Part shown: piece by piece, positions 8,159-17,800 of the stretch
Layout: the number at the start of each line of letters is the position of its first letter
Position numbering within the stretch: position 1 is the stretch's first letter
From: Bacteroidota bacterium
GTDB lineage: Bacteria > Bacteroidota > Bacteroidia > SpSt-205 > S141-50
Direction of reading: 5' to 3'
NCBI GenBank assembly: GCA_015490695.1
Contig: WFXK01000336.1
Location: 1-19,289, forward strand
DNA length: 19,289 nt
Made by a program: the position numbers and the translations under genes
Notes under the pieces: model-generated
The model's database searches: none
Seen by the model: the letters and a program-made list of their open reading frames with translations, nothing else
What the model was told of the DNA's origin: nothing

Positions 8159-8908
8159 ATGAAGCGAGTAGTTACATTGTGGATTGTCGGCGTGGGCTTG
8201 ATGTATGCCCAGTTTGCAGGGAAGGTCGGTTTCGGTTTCGGTTTGCCTACGGCTGGTAATGCCCTCTTAGTCAAGACAGAAGGAAGTACTAGAAGTGTCG
8301 TTTTTACCTCACTTGGTAAGGGCCTCTACCCTGAATTAGGAGGATGGTACTACTTTAATGAAAACGTCGCAGTGGGATTAGATGCTGCTTACGTTTTAGG
8401 GCTTAGAACGAAAGTCAACACAACCATTGTTGATGACAACACAGGTGCTATGGGTTCTGCGACAAATAGTATAAAAGGAAGCATGTTTCAGATTATGCCT
8501 GGCTTGACCATTAGAGCTAGTGGGGACTTTGCTCCTTACGCTTCATTCCAAGGAATTATTGGTTTTGGAGCAAAGGGAATTAATGAGCTAGATGGCACTA
8601 TTGCAGGAATAACCTATAAGGAAACAGCAGAATACACAGGAGGCACTGCCTTAGGTTTTAAAGGAGCACTTGGTGCCATTTACAATCTTGGTGGAGTAGG
8701 ACTATTCTTTGAAGTTGCGGTGCATACCCTAAGCTGGGCACCTACTCAAGTAACCACAACTACAGAAATAGGTGGGATTTCTAACACTGAAACCACAAAG
8801 TTAGAAAAGAGTATTTCGGCTAACCAACAAGGTGTAGAACTAACGGATAAAGCACCTTTCAGTGCTGTCATTTTCCGCATTGGTGCGTTGATTGGAGGTC
8901 CGCAGTAA
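8159..8908 (+). CDS. Secreted outer-membrane beta-barrel-like protein
   Basis: A 249-residue protein with a clear signal peptide (MKRVVTLWIVGVGLMYAQ, cleavage after AQ). It continues as alternating polar/aromatic beta strands rich in Gly and Thr (GFGFGLP, PELGGWYYF, FAPYASFQGIIGFGA, GGVGLFFEVAV), as in small porin-like outer-membrane barrels. No cargo or ligand can be inferred. Two in-frame ATGs exist: 8147 would add MQGA in front, while 8159 gives the cleaner n-region and is preceded by AAGGAG, although that purine run is only 2 bases away. The gene has its own promoter and is followed within 10 bases by a strong terminator hairpin. Confidence 0.75.
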   Translation: MKRVVTLWIVGVGLMYAQFAGKVGFGFGLPTAGNALLVKTEGSTRSVVFTSLGKGLYPELGGWYYFNENVAVGLDAAYVLGLRTKVNTTIVDDNTGAMGSATNSIKGSMFQIMPGLTIRASGDFAPYASFQGIIGFGAKGINELDGTIAGITYKETAEYTGGTALGFKGALGAIYNLGGVGLFFEVAVHTLSWAPTQVTTTTEIGGISNTETTKLEKSISANQQGVELTDKAPFSAVIFRIGALIGGPQ

Positions 8909-8915
8909 AAAACGG

Positions 8916-8943
8916 AAAGGGGGGCGAAAAGCCCCCTTTTTTT
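8916..8943. terminator. Shared rho-independent terminator between convergent genes
   Basis: A GGGGGC stem, GAAAA loop, GCCCCC stem (8920-8936) with flanking A/T pairs, followed by a run of seven T on the plus strand (8937-8943). It ends the barrel transcript. On the minus strand the hairpin lies directly after the methyltransferase stop (8942-8944) and is followed by TTTCCGTTTTTT, a weaker but usable U-tract, so it probably works both ways. Confidence 0.9.
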
Positions 8944-9655
8944 ATTTTCCCACAATAAACACAGCAGGCACCCCCTTAAAACGAACGCCCATCCCCTCAT
9001 CCCACTCAACCACAGGCTTCCTGATAATAAGTGGATTTAAACTCCCTAAGTTCGCTGCAATACAAAGTTCTAAATTCTTTAAAGATGGATGTTTTATCAA
9101 CTGCTGCAAAAGCAAATGATTTCTATAAGGGGTCTCAATAAAAAGTTGTGGGACACCTTCTTTAAGCACGTAATGAGCGATTTTTTTAAAAAACTTAAAA
9201 CGTTTTTGTTGCTCCATAGGCACGTACCCCCAGAATTGAAAACGATTATTATGGAATCCTGAAGCACACAGCGCTAAAGGGATAGCCGAAGCTCCTGCAA
9301 CGGGAACTACCGAAATTCCTTGTTCATGAGCTAAAGTGATGAGTTCGCTTCCGGGGTCTGCAACAGCGGGTAATCCCGCTTCAGCAACCAACCCAATAGC
9401 CTCCTCTTTACGCCATAACTGTAAAACCTCCCGCTGAAGCTCAACCTGACGATTAAAATCTTCCTCCCAAGAAAAAATAACCACCCGTTTCAATGAAACC
9501 TCCAAGGTTCTTAAAAGATAACTCAATTTATTTGGGTTTTCTGCGATAAAATAATGTAAAGTGCGAAATAAAGTAATGGCTTGCTCAGAAAGCAAAGAAA
9601 CTTCGTGGGGAATAATTGGCATAGGCAATAAATAAAGCGCTGTCTTAAGTCTCAT
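8942..9655 (-). CDS. RsmI-like SAM-dependent methyltransferase (tetrapyrrole methylase fold)
   Basis: A 237-residue protein of the tetrapyrrole-methylase superfamily. It is closest to the short Bacteroidota variant related to RsmI, which 2'-O-methylates C1402 of 16S rRNA. Visible are LYLLPMPI at the N-terminus, GLVAEAGLPAVADPG (88-102, equivalent to the RsmI SDAGTP...DPG loop), VVPVAGASAIPLALCASG (116-133), and a C-terminal QLFIETPYRNH block. It lacks the longer C-terminal part of canonical RsmI, and AEAGLP replaces SDAGTP, so rRNA methylation is only an inference. Start ATG 9655 gives the family N-terminus; a GTG at 9673 would add six residues. It overlaps the CDF stop by 11 bases. Confidence 0.85.
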   Translation of the reverse strand: MRLKTALYLLPMPIIPHEVSLLSEQAITLFRTLHYFIAENPNKLSYLLRTLEVSLKRVVIFSWEEDFNRQVELQREVLQLWRKEEAIGLVAEAGLPAVADPGSELITLAHEQGISVVPVAGASAIPLALCASGFHNNRFQFWGYVPMEQQKRFKFFKKIAHYVLKEGVPQLFIETPYRNHLLLQQLIKHPSLKNLELCIAANLGSLNPLIIRKPVVEWDEGMGVRFKGVPAVFIVGK

Positions 9656-10529
9656 GACAATGACAATGGTCACTTTCTTCAGGATAATCTAATTCTATAG
9701 TCACATGCAGCGTAGCATAGTCGGTCGTTTGAGCTAAAAAATCTCTCACTTGGCGTTTTAATAAAATCTGCTCTTCTTTTTGCATAGATGCAGGGATTTG
9801 AATATGAAGCGAATAAATCCAGAGGTCTGGGGCAACGCTCCAAAGATGGAAATCCAAAAGGCGATTAGGGTAAAGTAGCTGTTGTAATTGTCGTGTTAAT
9901 TCCTCTACATTGATTTTATAGGGAGCAGCAACAAGCCACTCTCGGAATAATAAACGCAATTGCCGAATAGCATTATACAAAATAAAGAGGGCTATAGCTA
10001 TGGCTAATAAGGGGTCTATCCAGTACCATTGAAACCAATGGATGAGGATACCTCCTACAAATACTGCAGCCCATCCTAAAACATCTTCTAAAAGATGCAA
10101 AGCAGCTACTCTATGGTTATGGTCATGGCCTTGGTGCACAATAGCAAAAGCGACTAAATTCGCAACGAAGCCAAAGGCGGCTAAAATCAAATAAGGAATA
10201 GAGGGGAGTGCTAAAGGGTTTTGAAAACGGGGGATGGCAAAGAAAACGACCATGACACTACCAGCAATAAGAATAAGTACGTTTACGCTGGCGGCAACTA
10301 AAGTAAGCCGTTTATAGCCATAAGTATAATGTATAGGCGCTTTGCGTTGGCTGTAGTAAACACTTAAAAAAGCGAACAGGAGGGCTAAGCTGTCTCCTAA
10401 GTCGTGCAATGCATCGGAAAGAATAGCGATGCTGTTGAGATACCATCCTGCAATAACTTCAATAAAAACAAAGCCGACGTTAATGGCGGTAGCGATGCCT
10501 AAGGAGCGGCTTTCAGCCTGCAATGGCAT
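9645..10529 (-). CDS. Cation diffusion facilitator, zinc-type exporter
   Basis: A 294-residue inner-membrane CDF antiporter moving Zn2+ (possibly Cd2+ or Co2+) out of the cytoplasm in exchange for protons. About six membrane segments fall at 12-30, 45-62, 77-98, 110-131, 150-165 and 170-186. Metal-site residues are H42 and D46 in TM2 (HDLGD) and H145 and D149 in TM5 (HLLED), the HD-HD set typical of zinc transporters. A His-rich loop (HQGHDHNH, 132-139) precedes TM5. The cytoplasmic C-terminal domain ends in an additional HCHCHET tail that could bind metal. It overlaps cystathionine beta-synthase by 17 bases upstream and the methyltransferase by 11 downstream, so it is the middle gene of a tightly coupled operon. 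The exact metal cannot be determined. Confidence 0.94.
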   Translation of the reverse strand: MPLQAESRSLGIATAINVGFVFIEVIAGWYLNSIAILSDALHDLGDSLALLFAFLSVYYSQRKAPIHYTYGYKRLTLVAASVNVLILIAGSVMVVFFAIPRFQNPLALPSIPYLILAAFGFVANLVAFAIVHQGHDHNHRVAALHLLEDVLGWAAVFVGGILIHWFQWYWIDPLLAIAIALFILYNAIRQLRLLFREWLVAAPYKINVEELTRQLQQLLYPNRLLDFHLWSVAPDLWIYSLHIQIPASMQKEEQILLKRQVRDFLAQTTDYATLHVTIELDYPEESDHCHCHET

Positions 10530-11880
10530 TGATCAAATCAAACTTCGTGATGATATGCACCGAATTATCTGGCATACGAACCAACACAGCAGGCGTCCTC
10601 GGTGTAATCATCTTAGAAATAATATCTATGCGTGTAGAAGGTAAAACGAAAGGAAAAGGGTCCGACATGAATTCCTTTACTGGATGGCTTTTTAAAGAAG
10701 GTTCATCTACTAAGATATTTAGCAGCCGAGTTTCTGTGACACTACCAACGAAGCGTTCGCCATCTACAACAGGGATTTGCGAGATATTATAGCGACGCAT
10801 GATTTCAATCGCTTTAGAAAGGGGGTCATCAGCATTAACAGTAAGCACAGGCGAGATGTCCGATTTTCGTTTTATGATTTCTTCTGCGGTCAATAAAGCA
10901 TCTTCTTCTAAAAAGCCGTGGTCACGCATCCATGTGTCGTTGTAGACTTTTCCTAAGTAGCGCGTGCCGTGGTCAGGTAACAAGACTACTACCACAGCAT
11001 CCGAAGGCAAATCTTTTGCATATTCCAGTGCTGCGTGAACAGCAGAGCCTGAAGACCATCCTACAAAAAGCCCTTCTAAGCGGGCTAAGCGTCTTGCCAT
11101 CAACGCCGCATCCTTATCCGTTACTTTTATCACCTTATCAATCACACTTAAATCTAAATTCGCAGGGACAATATCTTCCCCAATTCCTTCCGTTAAATAC
11201 GGATAAATTTCGCTTTCGTCTATTTCTCCCGTTTCATGTAATTTTTGGAAAAGGGACCCATAAGTATCTACCCCAATAATTTGAATAGAAGGATTTTTTT
11301 CTTTCAAATAACGTCCTACGCCGACAATCGTTCCACAAGTGCCCATACCTGCAACAAAGTGAGTGACTTTTCCCTCGGTTTGTTCCCATATTTCTGGTCC
11401 TGTGGTCTCATAATGGGCTTGGCGATTAGACAAGTTATCGTATTGGTTCAAATAAACACTATTGGGGATTTCTTCGGCTAAGCGTTTTGCTACAGAGTAA
11501 TAAGAACGGGGGTCATCAGGAGGAACGTTCGTTGGACAAACAATCACCTCGGCTCCTAAAGCACGTAAAATATCTATTTTTTCCTTAGATTGTTTATCCG
11601 CTACAGTGAACACACAACGATACCCTTTTACAATCGCCGCTAAGGCTAATCCCATCCCTGTGTTTCCTGAAGTACTTTCTATGATAGTTCCCCCAGGCTT
11701 TAACAACCCTTTTCGTTCCGCATCTTCTATCATCTTTATCGCAATACGGTCTTTTACACTTTGCCCGGGATTGAAATATTCAATTTTAGCTAAAATCGTT
11801 GCGCGAATATGGGAAGCAACGTTTTTTAAACGGACTAAAGGTGTATTCCCTACTAATTCTAAAATACTTTCGTGCCACAT
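10513..11880 (-). CDS. cbs: Cystathionine beta-synthase with C-terminal CBS domain pair
   Basis: A 455-residue PLP enzyme that condenses serine (or an activated serine) with homocysteine to cystathionine, or acts as a cysteine synthase/H2S producer. It is cytosolic. The PLP lysine is K43 in NPGQSVKDR, the substrate loop is STSGNTG (69-75), and the phosphate-binding loop reads GMGTCGT. A tandem CBS domain pair occupies about 340-455 and usually senses adenosyl ligands. The heme-binding N-terminus of animal enzymes is absent. The closing segment of the catalytic domain (DHGTRYLGKVYNDTWM) resembles cystathionine beta-synthase more than CysK. It heads the operon with the CDF exporter and methyltransferase and lies 38 bases after the upstream T9SS gene, with its own -7 element. 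Confidence 0.93.
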   Translation of the reverse strand: MWHESILELVGNTPLVRLKNVASHIRATILAKIEYFNPGQSVKDRIAIKMIEDAERKGLLKPGGTIIESTSGNTGMGLALAAIVKGYRCVFTVADKQSKEKIDILRALGAEVIVCPTNVPPDDPRSYYSVAKRLAEEIPNSVYLNQYDNLSNRQAHYETTGPEIWEQTEGKVTHFVAGMGTCGTIVGVGRYLKEKNPSIQIIGVDTYGSLFQKLHETGEIDESEIYPYLTEGIGEDIVPANLDLSVIDKVIKVTDKDAALMARRLARLEGLFVGWSSGSAVHAALEYAKDLPSDAVVVVLLPDHGTRYLGKVYNDTWMRDHGFLEEDALLTAEEIIKRKSDISPVLTVNADDPLSKAIEIMRRYNISQIPVVDGERFVGSVTETRLLNILVDEPSLKSHPVKEFMSDPFPFVLPSTRIDIISKMITPRTPAVLVRMPDNSVHIITKFDLINAIAG

Positions 11881-11887
11881 AGGGCTA

Positions 11888-11895
11888 CAAAATTA
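11888..11895 (-). promoter_or_regulatory. -7 element of the cbs-CDF-methyltransferase operon
   Basis: TAATTTTG on the minus strand matches TAnnTTTG exactly and ends 7 bases before the cbs ATG, predicting a leaderless mRNA. No TTG/TTTG is seen 19-21 bases further upstream, so the -33 element is weak or absent. Confidence 0.55.
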
Positions 11896-11918
11896 TAAAA
11901 TCCCACGACCTTTCTCTG

Positions 11919-14747
11919 TTATTTTGTAAAGAACCCTTTATAAACTCCCTTGTTCCAACGAATAACGTAAAAAGTTTCTGTATCTAATGGAATTTTATGA
12001 ATACTTTGTCGTCCTTGATATAAAAGTTTTCCTTGGATGTCATAAACTTGAATAAAGGTTTCTTGAGGGAATACTACTATAAGTCCTTCTTGAGTATTTT
12101 GAATTTTAAGTGTGGTCATTGGGGATAAAAACAGCACATTAGAATAATAGCGGTTTCCTTCCCAGTCTTGTCCTTCTAAATAAACGCCTTCAATACTGGA
12201 TTGGGGGTCAAAAACGTAGTAATGGTATGGTGGTAAAGGTGCATACCATTGAGCAAGGGTCTGATGTTGGGGATAGGTTTTAAGGCGTACCCACTGCAAA
12301 GTGGTATCGTTATAAATTTTTACTATGGTTTGAGATGGTTTTTGTTGGATTAGTCGCACAGCAAGGGCGTTAAAGGACAGAGGGATTTGGTCTAACATGC
12401 CTATAGCGAACTCTGAGAAGTTTGTTAAATTGAAGCGCCAAGCAAAGCTGGTATCTACGGGAGGAGTTGCGCTGTAGTCATAAAGCCGAATTCTTCCTAA
12501 GGTGTTTGCTGGAGGTAACGTCCCTCCACCTGTATTCCAATCTGCACAACTGGTAGAATTATCTATCCGCTTCAAAACAGCATATTGATTGTCTATCAAG
12601 GCAGGCGTATCAAATTCCCATGTATAAAGTTTGATACCGTAGTTTACTGTGTAGGTAGCAGCATCAGGAACGACTTGCCAAGAGCCTTCAGGATGTAACT
12701 GAATATAGGATGCTCCTCCTTCTGTGGCAGTTAATTGTCCATTACAAGGATTTATGCCTTGATTATAATGCACTGTCAAATAGGAGATTCCTGTATTGTT
12801 ATTCAATTCAATTTGAAGTCGCCGATACCTTGGCAGTGGTTGAGTCACATCCCAGTTTTGATAGTAGGCAGTCATGTTTTGGTAGCCTACGGGAAAGTCA
12901 TAGGTTCCTGTAGCGGCAACATAGCGTCTTAGCGGTCCTGAAACAAAGCCGTATAAAGAGGTCCATCCTGTAGTGGTATGAACTACCGCATCGGAAGCCG
13001 TATTTCGTACAATAGGTAGTGCGGTATAAGAGGTTTTCAAAATACCGCGCTCTAAACGCAGTTGTTGATAGATGTTTAGGTTAGATTCTAATATAACAAC
13101 ATCTTCTCTGTATATTCTTAACGTTCCAATAGTGCCTGTTCCGCCTGGATTAGGGGAAAAACGTAGTGGGATATTACGGATGTTGATGTTGGTTACACCA
13201 TCGCTTTGAATCAAATAGGTTGCTAATCCCGAAGAGATGGGAGTAGGTAGTTTTCCGACAACTTCTAAGGTGCTGGTCGGAGTGCCCGCTATGTAATTAC
13301 CGTTTTGATAAACAATTGTTCCATGAACTCTTAAGGTATTGCCGTTTAAGTAGATAGTTCCGTTTTTTAATCTTAGAACGCCTACGACATCTACTAAGCC
13401 ATAGATATACAAAGGAGCATTGACTTCCAAAGTATAGTATTCTCTTCTTGAGCGGAAATCCATAAAGATGGGGGAGGAGCCGTAGTATTCTACAGTACCG
13501 CCGTATTCGGAATTAAATCCCCAGAAATTATTATTTGCGCTTCTAAGGAGTTCGCTTTGGGGTAGATAGGCAGTTTGCGTGCGAATTCTTCCTGTGGAAG
13601 TATTGTTCGTTACTCGTACGTATCCTAATTTGATGTTAGAATAGTTAAAAGCGCTGAGGCTGTTTTTACAGTCAATGGTTCCATCTACGATAGTATAGGG
13701 GGTGCCGAAGCAAGAGTGGGTTGAAAGACGAGCGCTGCTACTATTGATGTTAAGCGAACCACCCTGCTGAATTTCAAGTCCTACTAAAGAACCTACAATA
13801 CAGGGACGCTGCACTTCTCCACCATTCAAATTCATCACTCCGCCGTTTTCTATAATGATTCTACCAACCTTAAAAGTTCCGTTATTCACATTGACAACAC
13901 CGCCGTTATGAATAATTAAATCAAAATTAGAAAAGTCTACGGTGCTCCAAGTATCTATGTTTAGTGTTCCGCAAACTTCTATAACATAGTTGCCCCATTG
14001 GTTCCCTGTATACCCTGTTTGGAAGGTTAAAGTAGCGCCGGGCTGGATGTAGATGCTTTGGCAATTTTGCAGATTAGAGGGGATAAAGCCAGAGACTGTG
14101 ACGTTGGTTCGTATGACGGGGCTACGGGTATTCATTTGGAAGGAATTCCATAAGAAGCAGAAGCTGCCATTTTCCCAGGTATTGCAGTCACTCCATTGTC
14201 CTGATTGGGTGGAACGTAAGCAATTAGAGCCTATGCAGTTATTGCATGCAGCACCACCGCCAGAAAGCCCCGCCGATACTTGAACATTATCTAAATAAAA
14301 GTCATACAAGGACGTCCAACCTGCTTGAAAACGAATTTGAATCGTTTGTCCTGCATAAGCCGATAAATCAATCGTTATGGTAGTACAAGAGAAAACTTGA
14401 GATAGGGTTTGAACAACGGAAAAAGTTCCCCAACAACCACTGGTAGAGATTTCTACAGTTGGGAAGGCATAGCTGCCGTCATAGCTGTACTCAAAAGTAA
14501 GGGTAGCACCTGATAAGGGGATGGTAATGGCTTGGGTAGTGATGTATTGACTGCTGTTGAGCACAACACCGTAATCTCCGATGCCTGTACAAGGTCCTAA
14601 AGAAGAATTCCAAGGAGAATTAGGATTATTACACACCCATTTTGCTGGGTCAATGCTACCAAAGGTCGTTCCAAAATCGTCTTGGAATAGGATTTGGGCT
14701 TGCACAAATACCCCTATTATAATGCCCCACAACAGAAACACTCTCAT
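11919..14747 (-). CDS. Large secreted T9SS-type protein with beta-helix region
   Basis: A 942-residue secreted protein. Signal peptide MRVFLLWGIIIGVFVQAQ is followed by a MAM/anchor-J-like beta-sandwich (about 20-160). A short Cys-rich linker (CNNCIGSNC) precedes GQWSDCNTWENGS, a motif often starting parallel-beta regions in such proteins. Irregular 20-25 residue repeats with NGG turns (IIHNGG, IIENGG, IQQGG, about 278-335) suggest a right-handed beta-helix. Later segments include GFVSGPLRRYV and FSEFAIG, common in Bacteroidota surface proteins. The last about 65 residues (IQVYDIQGKLLYQG ... GVYKGFFTK) look like a T9SS sorting domain but lack the usual YPNP opening. ATG 14747 is used; the TTG at 14783 is the -33 promoter element. 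No catalytic motif seen; adhesion or structure is a guess. Confidence 0.85.
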   Translation of the reverse strand: MRVFLLWGIIIGVFVQAQILFQDDFGTTFGSIDPAKWVCNNPNSPWNSSLGPCTGIGDYGVVLNSSQYITTQAITIPLSGATLTFEYSYDGSYAFPTVEISTSGCWGTFSVVQTLSQVFSCTTITIDLSAYAGQTIQIRFQAGWTSLYDFYLDNVQVSAGLSGGGAACNNCIGSNCLRSTQSGQWSDCNTWENGSFCFLWNSFQMNTRSPVIRTNVTVSGFIPSNLQNCQSIYIQPGATLTFQTGYTGNQWGNYVIEVCGTLNIDTWSTVDFSNFDLIIHNGGVVNVNNGTFKVGRIIIENGGVMNLNGGEVQRPCIVGSLVGLEIQQGGSLNINSSSARLSTHSCFGTPYTIVDGTIDCKNSLSAFNYSNIKLGYVRVTNNTSTGRIRTQTAYLPQSELLRSANNNFWGFNSEYGGTVEYYGSSPIFMDFRSRREYYTLEVNAPLYIYGLVDVVGVLRLKNGTIYLNGNTLRVHGTIVYQNGNYIAGTPTSTLEVVGKLPTPISSGLATYLIQSDGVTNINIRNIPLRFSPNPGGTGTIGTLRIYREDVVILESNLNIYQQLRLERGILKTSYTALPIVRNTASDAVVHTTTGWTSLYGFVSGPLRRYVAATGTYDFPVGYQNMTAYYQNWDVTQPLPRYRRLQIELNNNTGISYLTVHYNQGINPCNGQLTATEGGASYIQLHPEGSWQVVPDAATYTVNYGIKLYTWEFDTPALIDNQYAVLKRIDNSTSCADWNTGGGTLPPANTLGRIRLYDYSATPPVDTSFAWRFNLTNFSEFAIGMLDQIPLSFNALAVRLIQQKPSQTIVKIYNDTTLQWVRLKTYPQHQTLAQWYAPLPPYHYYVFDPQSSIEGVYLEGQDWEGNRYYSNVLFLSPMTTLKIQNTQEGLIVVFPQETFIQVYDIQGKLLYQGRQSIHKIPLDTETFYVIRWNKGVYKGFFTK

Positions 14748-14752
14748 GGGGG

Positions 14753-14783
14753 CAATAATAGAACTTTCCTCACAAAAAAACAA
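14753..14783 (-). promoter_or_regulatory. Promoter of the beta-helix T9SS gene
   Basis: TTG (14783-14781), a 20-base spacer and TATTATTG (14760-14753) on the minus strand fit -33/-7 with one mismatch in the -7. Five C residues separate it from the ATG at 14747, so a leaderless mRNA is predicted. A 12-base perfect palindrome lies just upstream at 14785-14796. Confidence 0.5.
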
Positions 14784-14784
14784 G

Positions 14785-14796
14785 TTGCAATTGCAA
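14785..14796. repeat. Palindrome TTGCAATTGCAA upstream of the beta-helix gene
   Basis: A perfect 12-base inverted repeat one base upstream of the -33 TTG of the 14747 gene. Its core GCAATTGC recurs in the promoter of the other T9SS gene at 17885-17892. The position is suitable for a regulator-binding site, but no regulator is known. Confidence 0.35.
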
Positions 14797-14826
14797 AAAT
14801 GGAGTTTATTATGATTTCAATTCCTG

Positions 14827-17800
14827 CTAATACTTCAAAACTGGTTTCACAAAATAGGCTTCAGGAGTAAGGATGCGCACTAAATACATGCCTTTACTTA
14901 GCGAGCGCAAGTCTAATTGGGTTTCTAAAACTTGGATATTTTTCCATTGTTGTTTCCAGAGTTTTTGTCCATTTAAGCTTAATACTTCTATAGTAACCCA
15001 AGGATAGAATTTCTTGAATTTCGCTTGCAGGTTTATAGTAGCAGCTGTAGGATTAGGATAGAGTCGTAGAGGTTCCTTTAAAAGGGCTTTTTCCACAGCA
15101 CTGGGTATAAGAACAATAATGGTTTTAGATGCAGAATCATCACACCATCCTTCTTTGGTGACTTTAAGTGTGACGTCATAAGTTCCAGGTTGTTGATAAG
15201 TATGTTGTGGATTTTGTAAAATGGAGAAGCTGCCATCACCAAAATTCCAAAGCCATGTAGAAGGAATGGGAACGGTCTGATCAATAAATTGAACAGGAAT
15301 ACCAACAAATGCAGTGTCTCCATAGAGATTGGTTGTAATATTGGCGTTTAATTGGTCCAAAATGGTTACGGTTACGGTATCGGTATCTCTACATCCAAAT
15401 GGGTTGGCTACAATCACATAGTAGGTTCCTGACTGGGAGACGGTAATGGTTTGGGTATTTTGCCCTGTGGACCACACGTAGTCAAAACCTGGGAAGAATC
15501 CGGCGTCTAAGGTTACAGTACCGCAGCTGGAGGTATCTGGACCTAAGTCTACGGAAAAGCTAGGGGAATAGGCGACGAAGACTGTATCGCTTGCACTACA
15601 GCCATAAGGGCTTGTAACGGTTACCCAATAATTTCCTCCCTGTTGAACGATAATTTGTTGCGTTGTATCGCCTGTATTCCATTGATAGGTTGCCCCTGGG
15701 AAGCTTCCAGCGTCTAAGGTAACTTGCTGTCCATTACAAACATAGACGTCGTTGCCAAGGGTTACGGCAGGACGGGGGTAGATATCTACTACCACGCTTG
15801 CGGTGTCACTACACCCTTCTCTGGTGTAGACGACTATGGTATAAGTTCCTGGAAGAGTAACTAAAATTCCTGGAGTGGCATCCCCTGTATTCCAAGCAAG
15901 GCTATCTACATCGCTGGAATAGACAGGTTCTATAAAGGCTTGGTCGCCTTCACAGAAACGGATAGTGTCTTGTGTAAAGTATACTGTAGGAGGTGGGAAG
16001 GATTGTACAATAATGGTGTCTGTTGCGGTACAGCCTAAGGGGTCTGTTGCTTGTAGCCAATAAACCCCACCTGTGTCTACGTAAATCACTGCTGAAGTAT
16101 CTCCCGTACTCCATAGTAAGGAGCTATTACCAGGGATAATAGTGTCAGGTATAATAGGCGTATTGCTACCTTCACAAATAACTTTCGTTTCTGGTAAGTT
16201 TACAAAAGGTTGTTGTGTTTCTAAAATGAGCGTATCGTAGGGGGTTGCTACGCCTAAGAGACCATAAGCACGCACTCTATAAAGCCCTGATAGCCATATA
16301 TCAATGGTTTGAGTGGTATCTCCTGTTGACCATGCATAATTTGGATTAGGTAAGTTAGTAACAGCCGTAATTGAAATGGTATCGCCGACGCAGATAGTGG
16401 TATCATTATTTAGGATTTGTATCCATGGTTCTTCCATAATGACCAAGTTATCAATAGCGACGCCTTCATATTCATAGGGGATGAAGCTACTACCATAAGC
16501 ACTACCATAAGCGATTCGTAGAAGCACATTGGGGTTTCCTCCTAAGCCGTCTAAGCGGTGCTGTACATTAATCCAGCGGCTCCATGCGCCAGACCACCCT
16601 ACGGATGAACCTCCAGGTTGTCCAGCAATATTTGCATAATTGTACCAATTGATTGGGTCATGAAGCTTTCCAACATTTTGCCAAGTAACTCCTCCATCCG
16701 TAGAATATTGCAGCACAGCCCCAGCCTGTTTCATATCCGTCTCACACCATAAATCAAACTTGATAATAGGATTGGTCAAAGAACTTAAATCTATACAAGG
16801 ACTTAAAATCCAAGAATCCTCTCCTGAATTAGCATTTCCTGTTAAATTCGTAATCCAACACTTATCGGAAGGTCCTGAGGTTTTAATAAACTTCCCTGTA
16901 GGTACCCCCCACTGCCAAGAAGGATTATTCCCTTGGGGGGTCCAAAAGCCATCACTGGTATTGAAGTCCTCTAAGTAAGGAAAAGTATTGATAACGGGAT
17001 AAACAGTAACATTCGCTTTTGCTGTATCATCTTCTGGGATAGTGTCTAATGCCATCGTTGTCCAAGCTTCAATAAAGTAATTACCTGTAGTGGGAAGGTT
17101 AGCAGGTGTAGCAAACGTGTAATTAACAGAGGTACCTGCAGGAATAGAAATAGCACCTAAGTTTTCCGTCACAATAGCCCCACCATTCACACGATAATGC
17201 ACATCTACGTCTAATCCGTTAATGGTATTGATGCCATAATTGCTGACTTGCACCACCACTGTTTTTTGTCCCCCTTCACATTCCGATACAGGGCTTAAGA
17301 TGGCAGAGACGCCTACATCATTATCAGACGGTGGTAAGATGATTATATCATAATCTTCGCATTCTCCATAAGAAGTACTGGAACAGTCATCGGCTTGCGT
17401 CATGGGCGTAGAGCTATACCAACAACGCACACGCATGCGCGTTACACCCAATGAACTCCATAGCGGAATCGTAATATTGCCTGTAACAATGCTTCCTGCA
17501 GGCGGCTTAGCTCCTGTAGTATTAAAGACAAACTCACCAGGGTCTTGAAAATCTCCATCTTGATTAAAATCAATCCAAACCCCAAAATGCTGAGACCACG
17601 CCGTTCCAGAAGCTAACTCTATCGTATAAGTCTGCCCTATTTGTACCGTTGTGCTCATATTACTGAAATAGGTATAATTATTCGGCAAACTTCCATTACA
17701 CCCTGAATTGATATTACTAATAGCGCCAAACACCACTCTATCGATGTAGTCATTACTACTACAGGAAACTGAATACGTTGGCAAGCAATATTGCCCTTGC

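Noticed and set aside
10429..10644. Plus-strand open frames opposite cbs and the CDF gene (also 10523-10792 and 10932-11279)
   Set aside because: They are antisense shadows lacking domains and promoters, and both opposing genes are clearly identified.
14785..14796. Palindrome followed by a T-run on the minus strand as a terminator for the GEVED gene
   Set aside because: It could fold only into a 4-base stem with a 4-base AATT loop, and the T-run is interrupted, so it is too weak; an operator-like site is a better reading.
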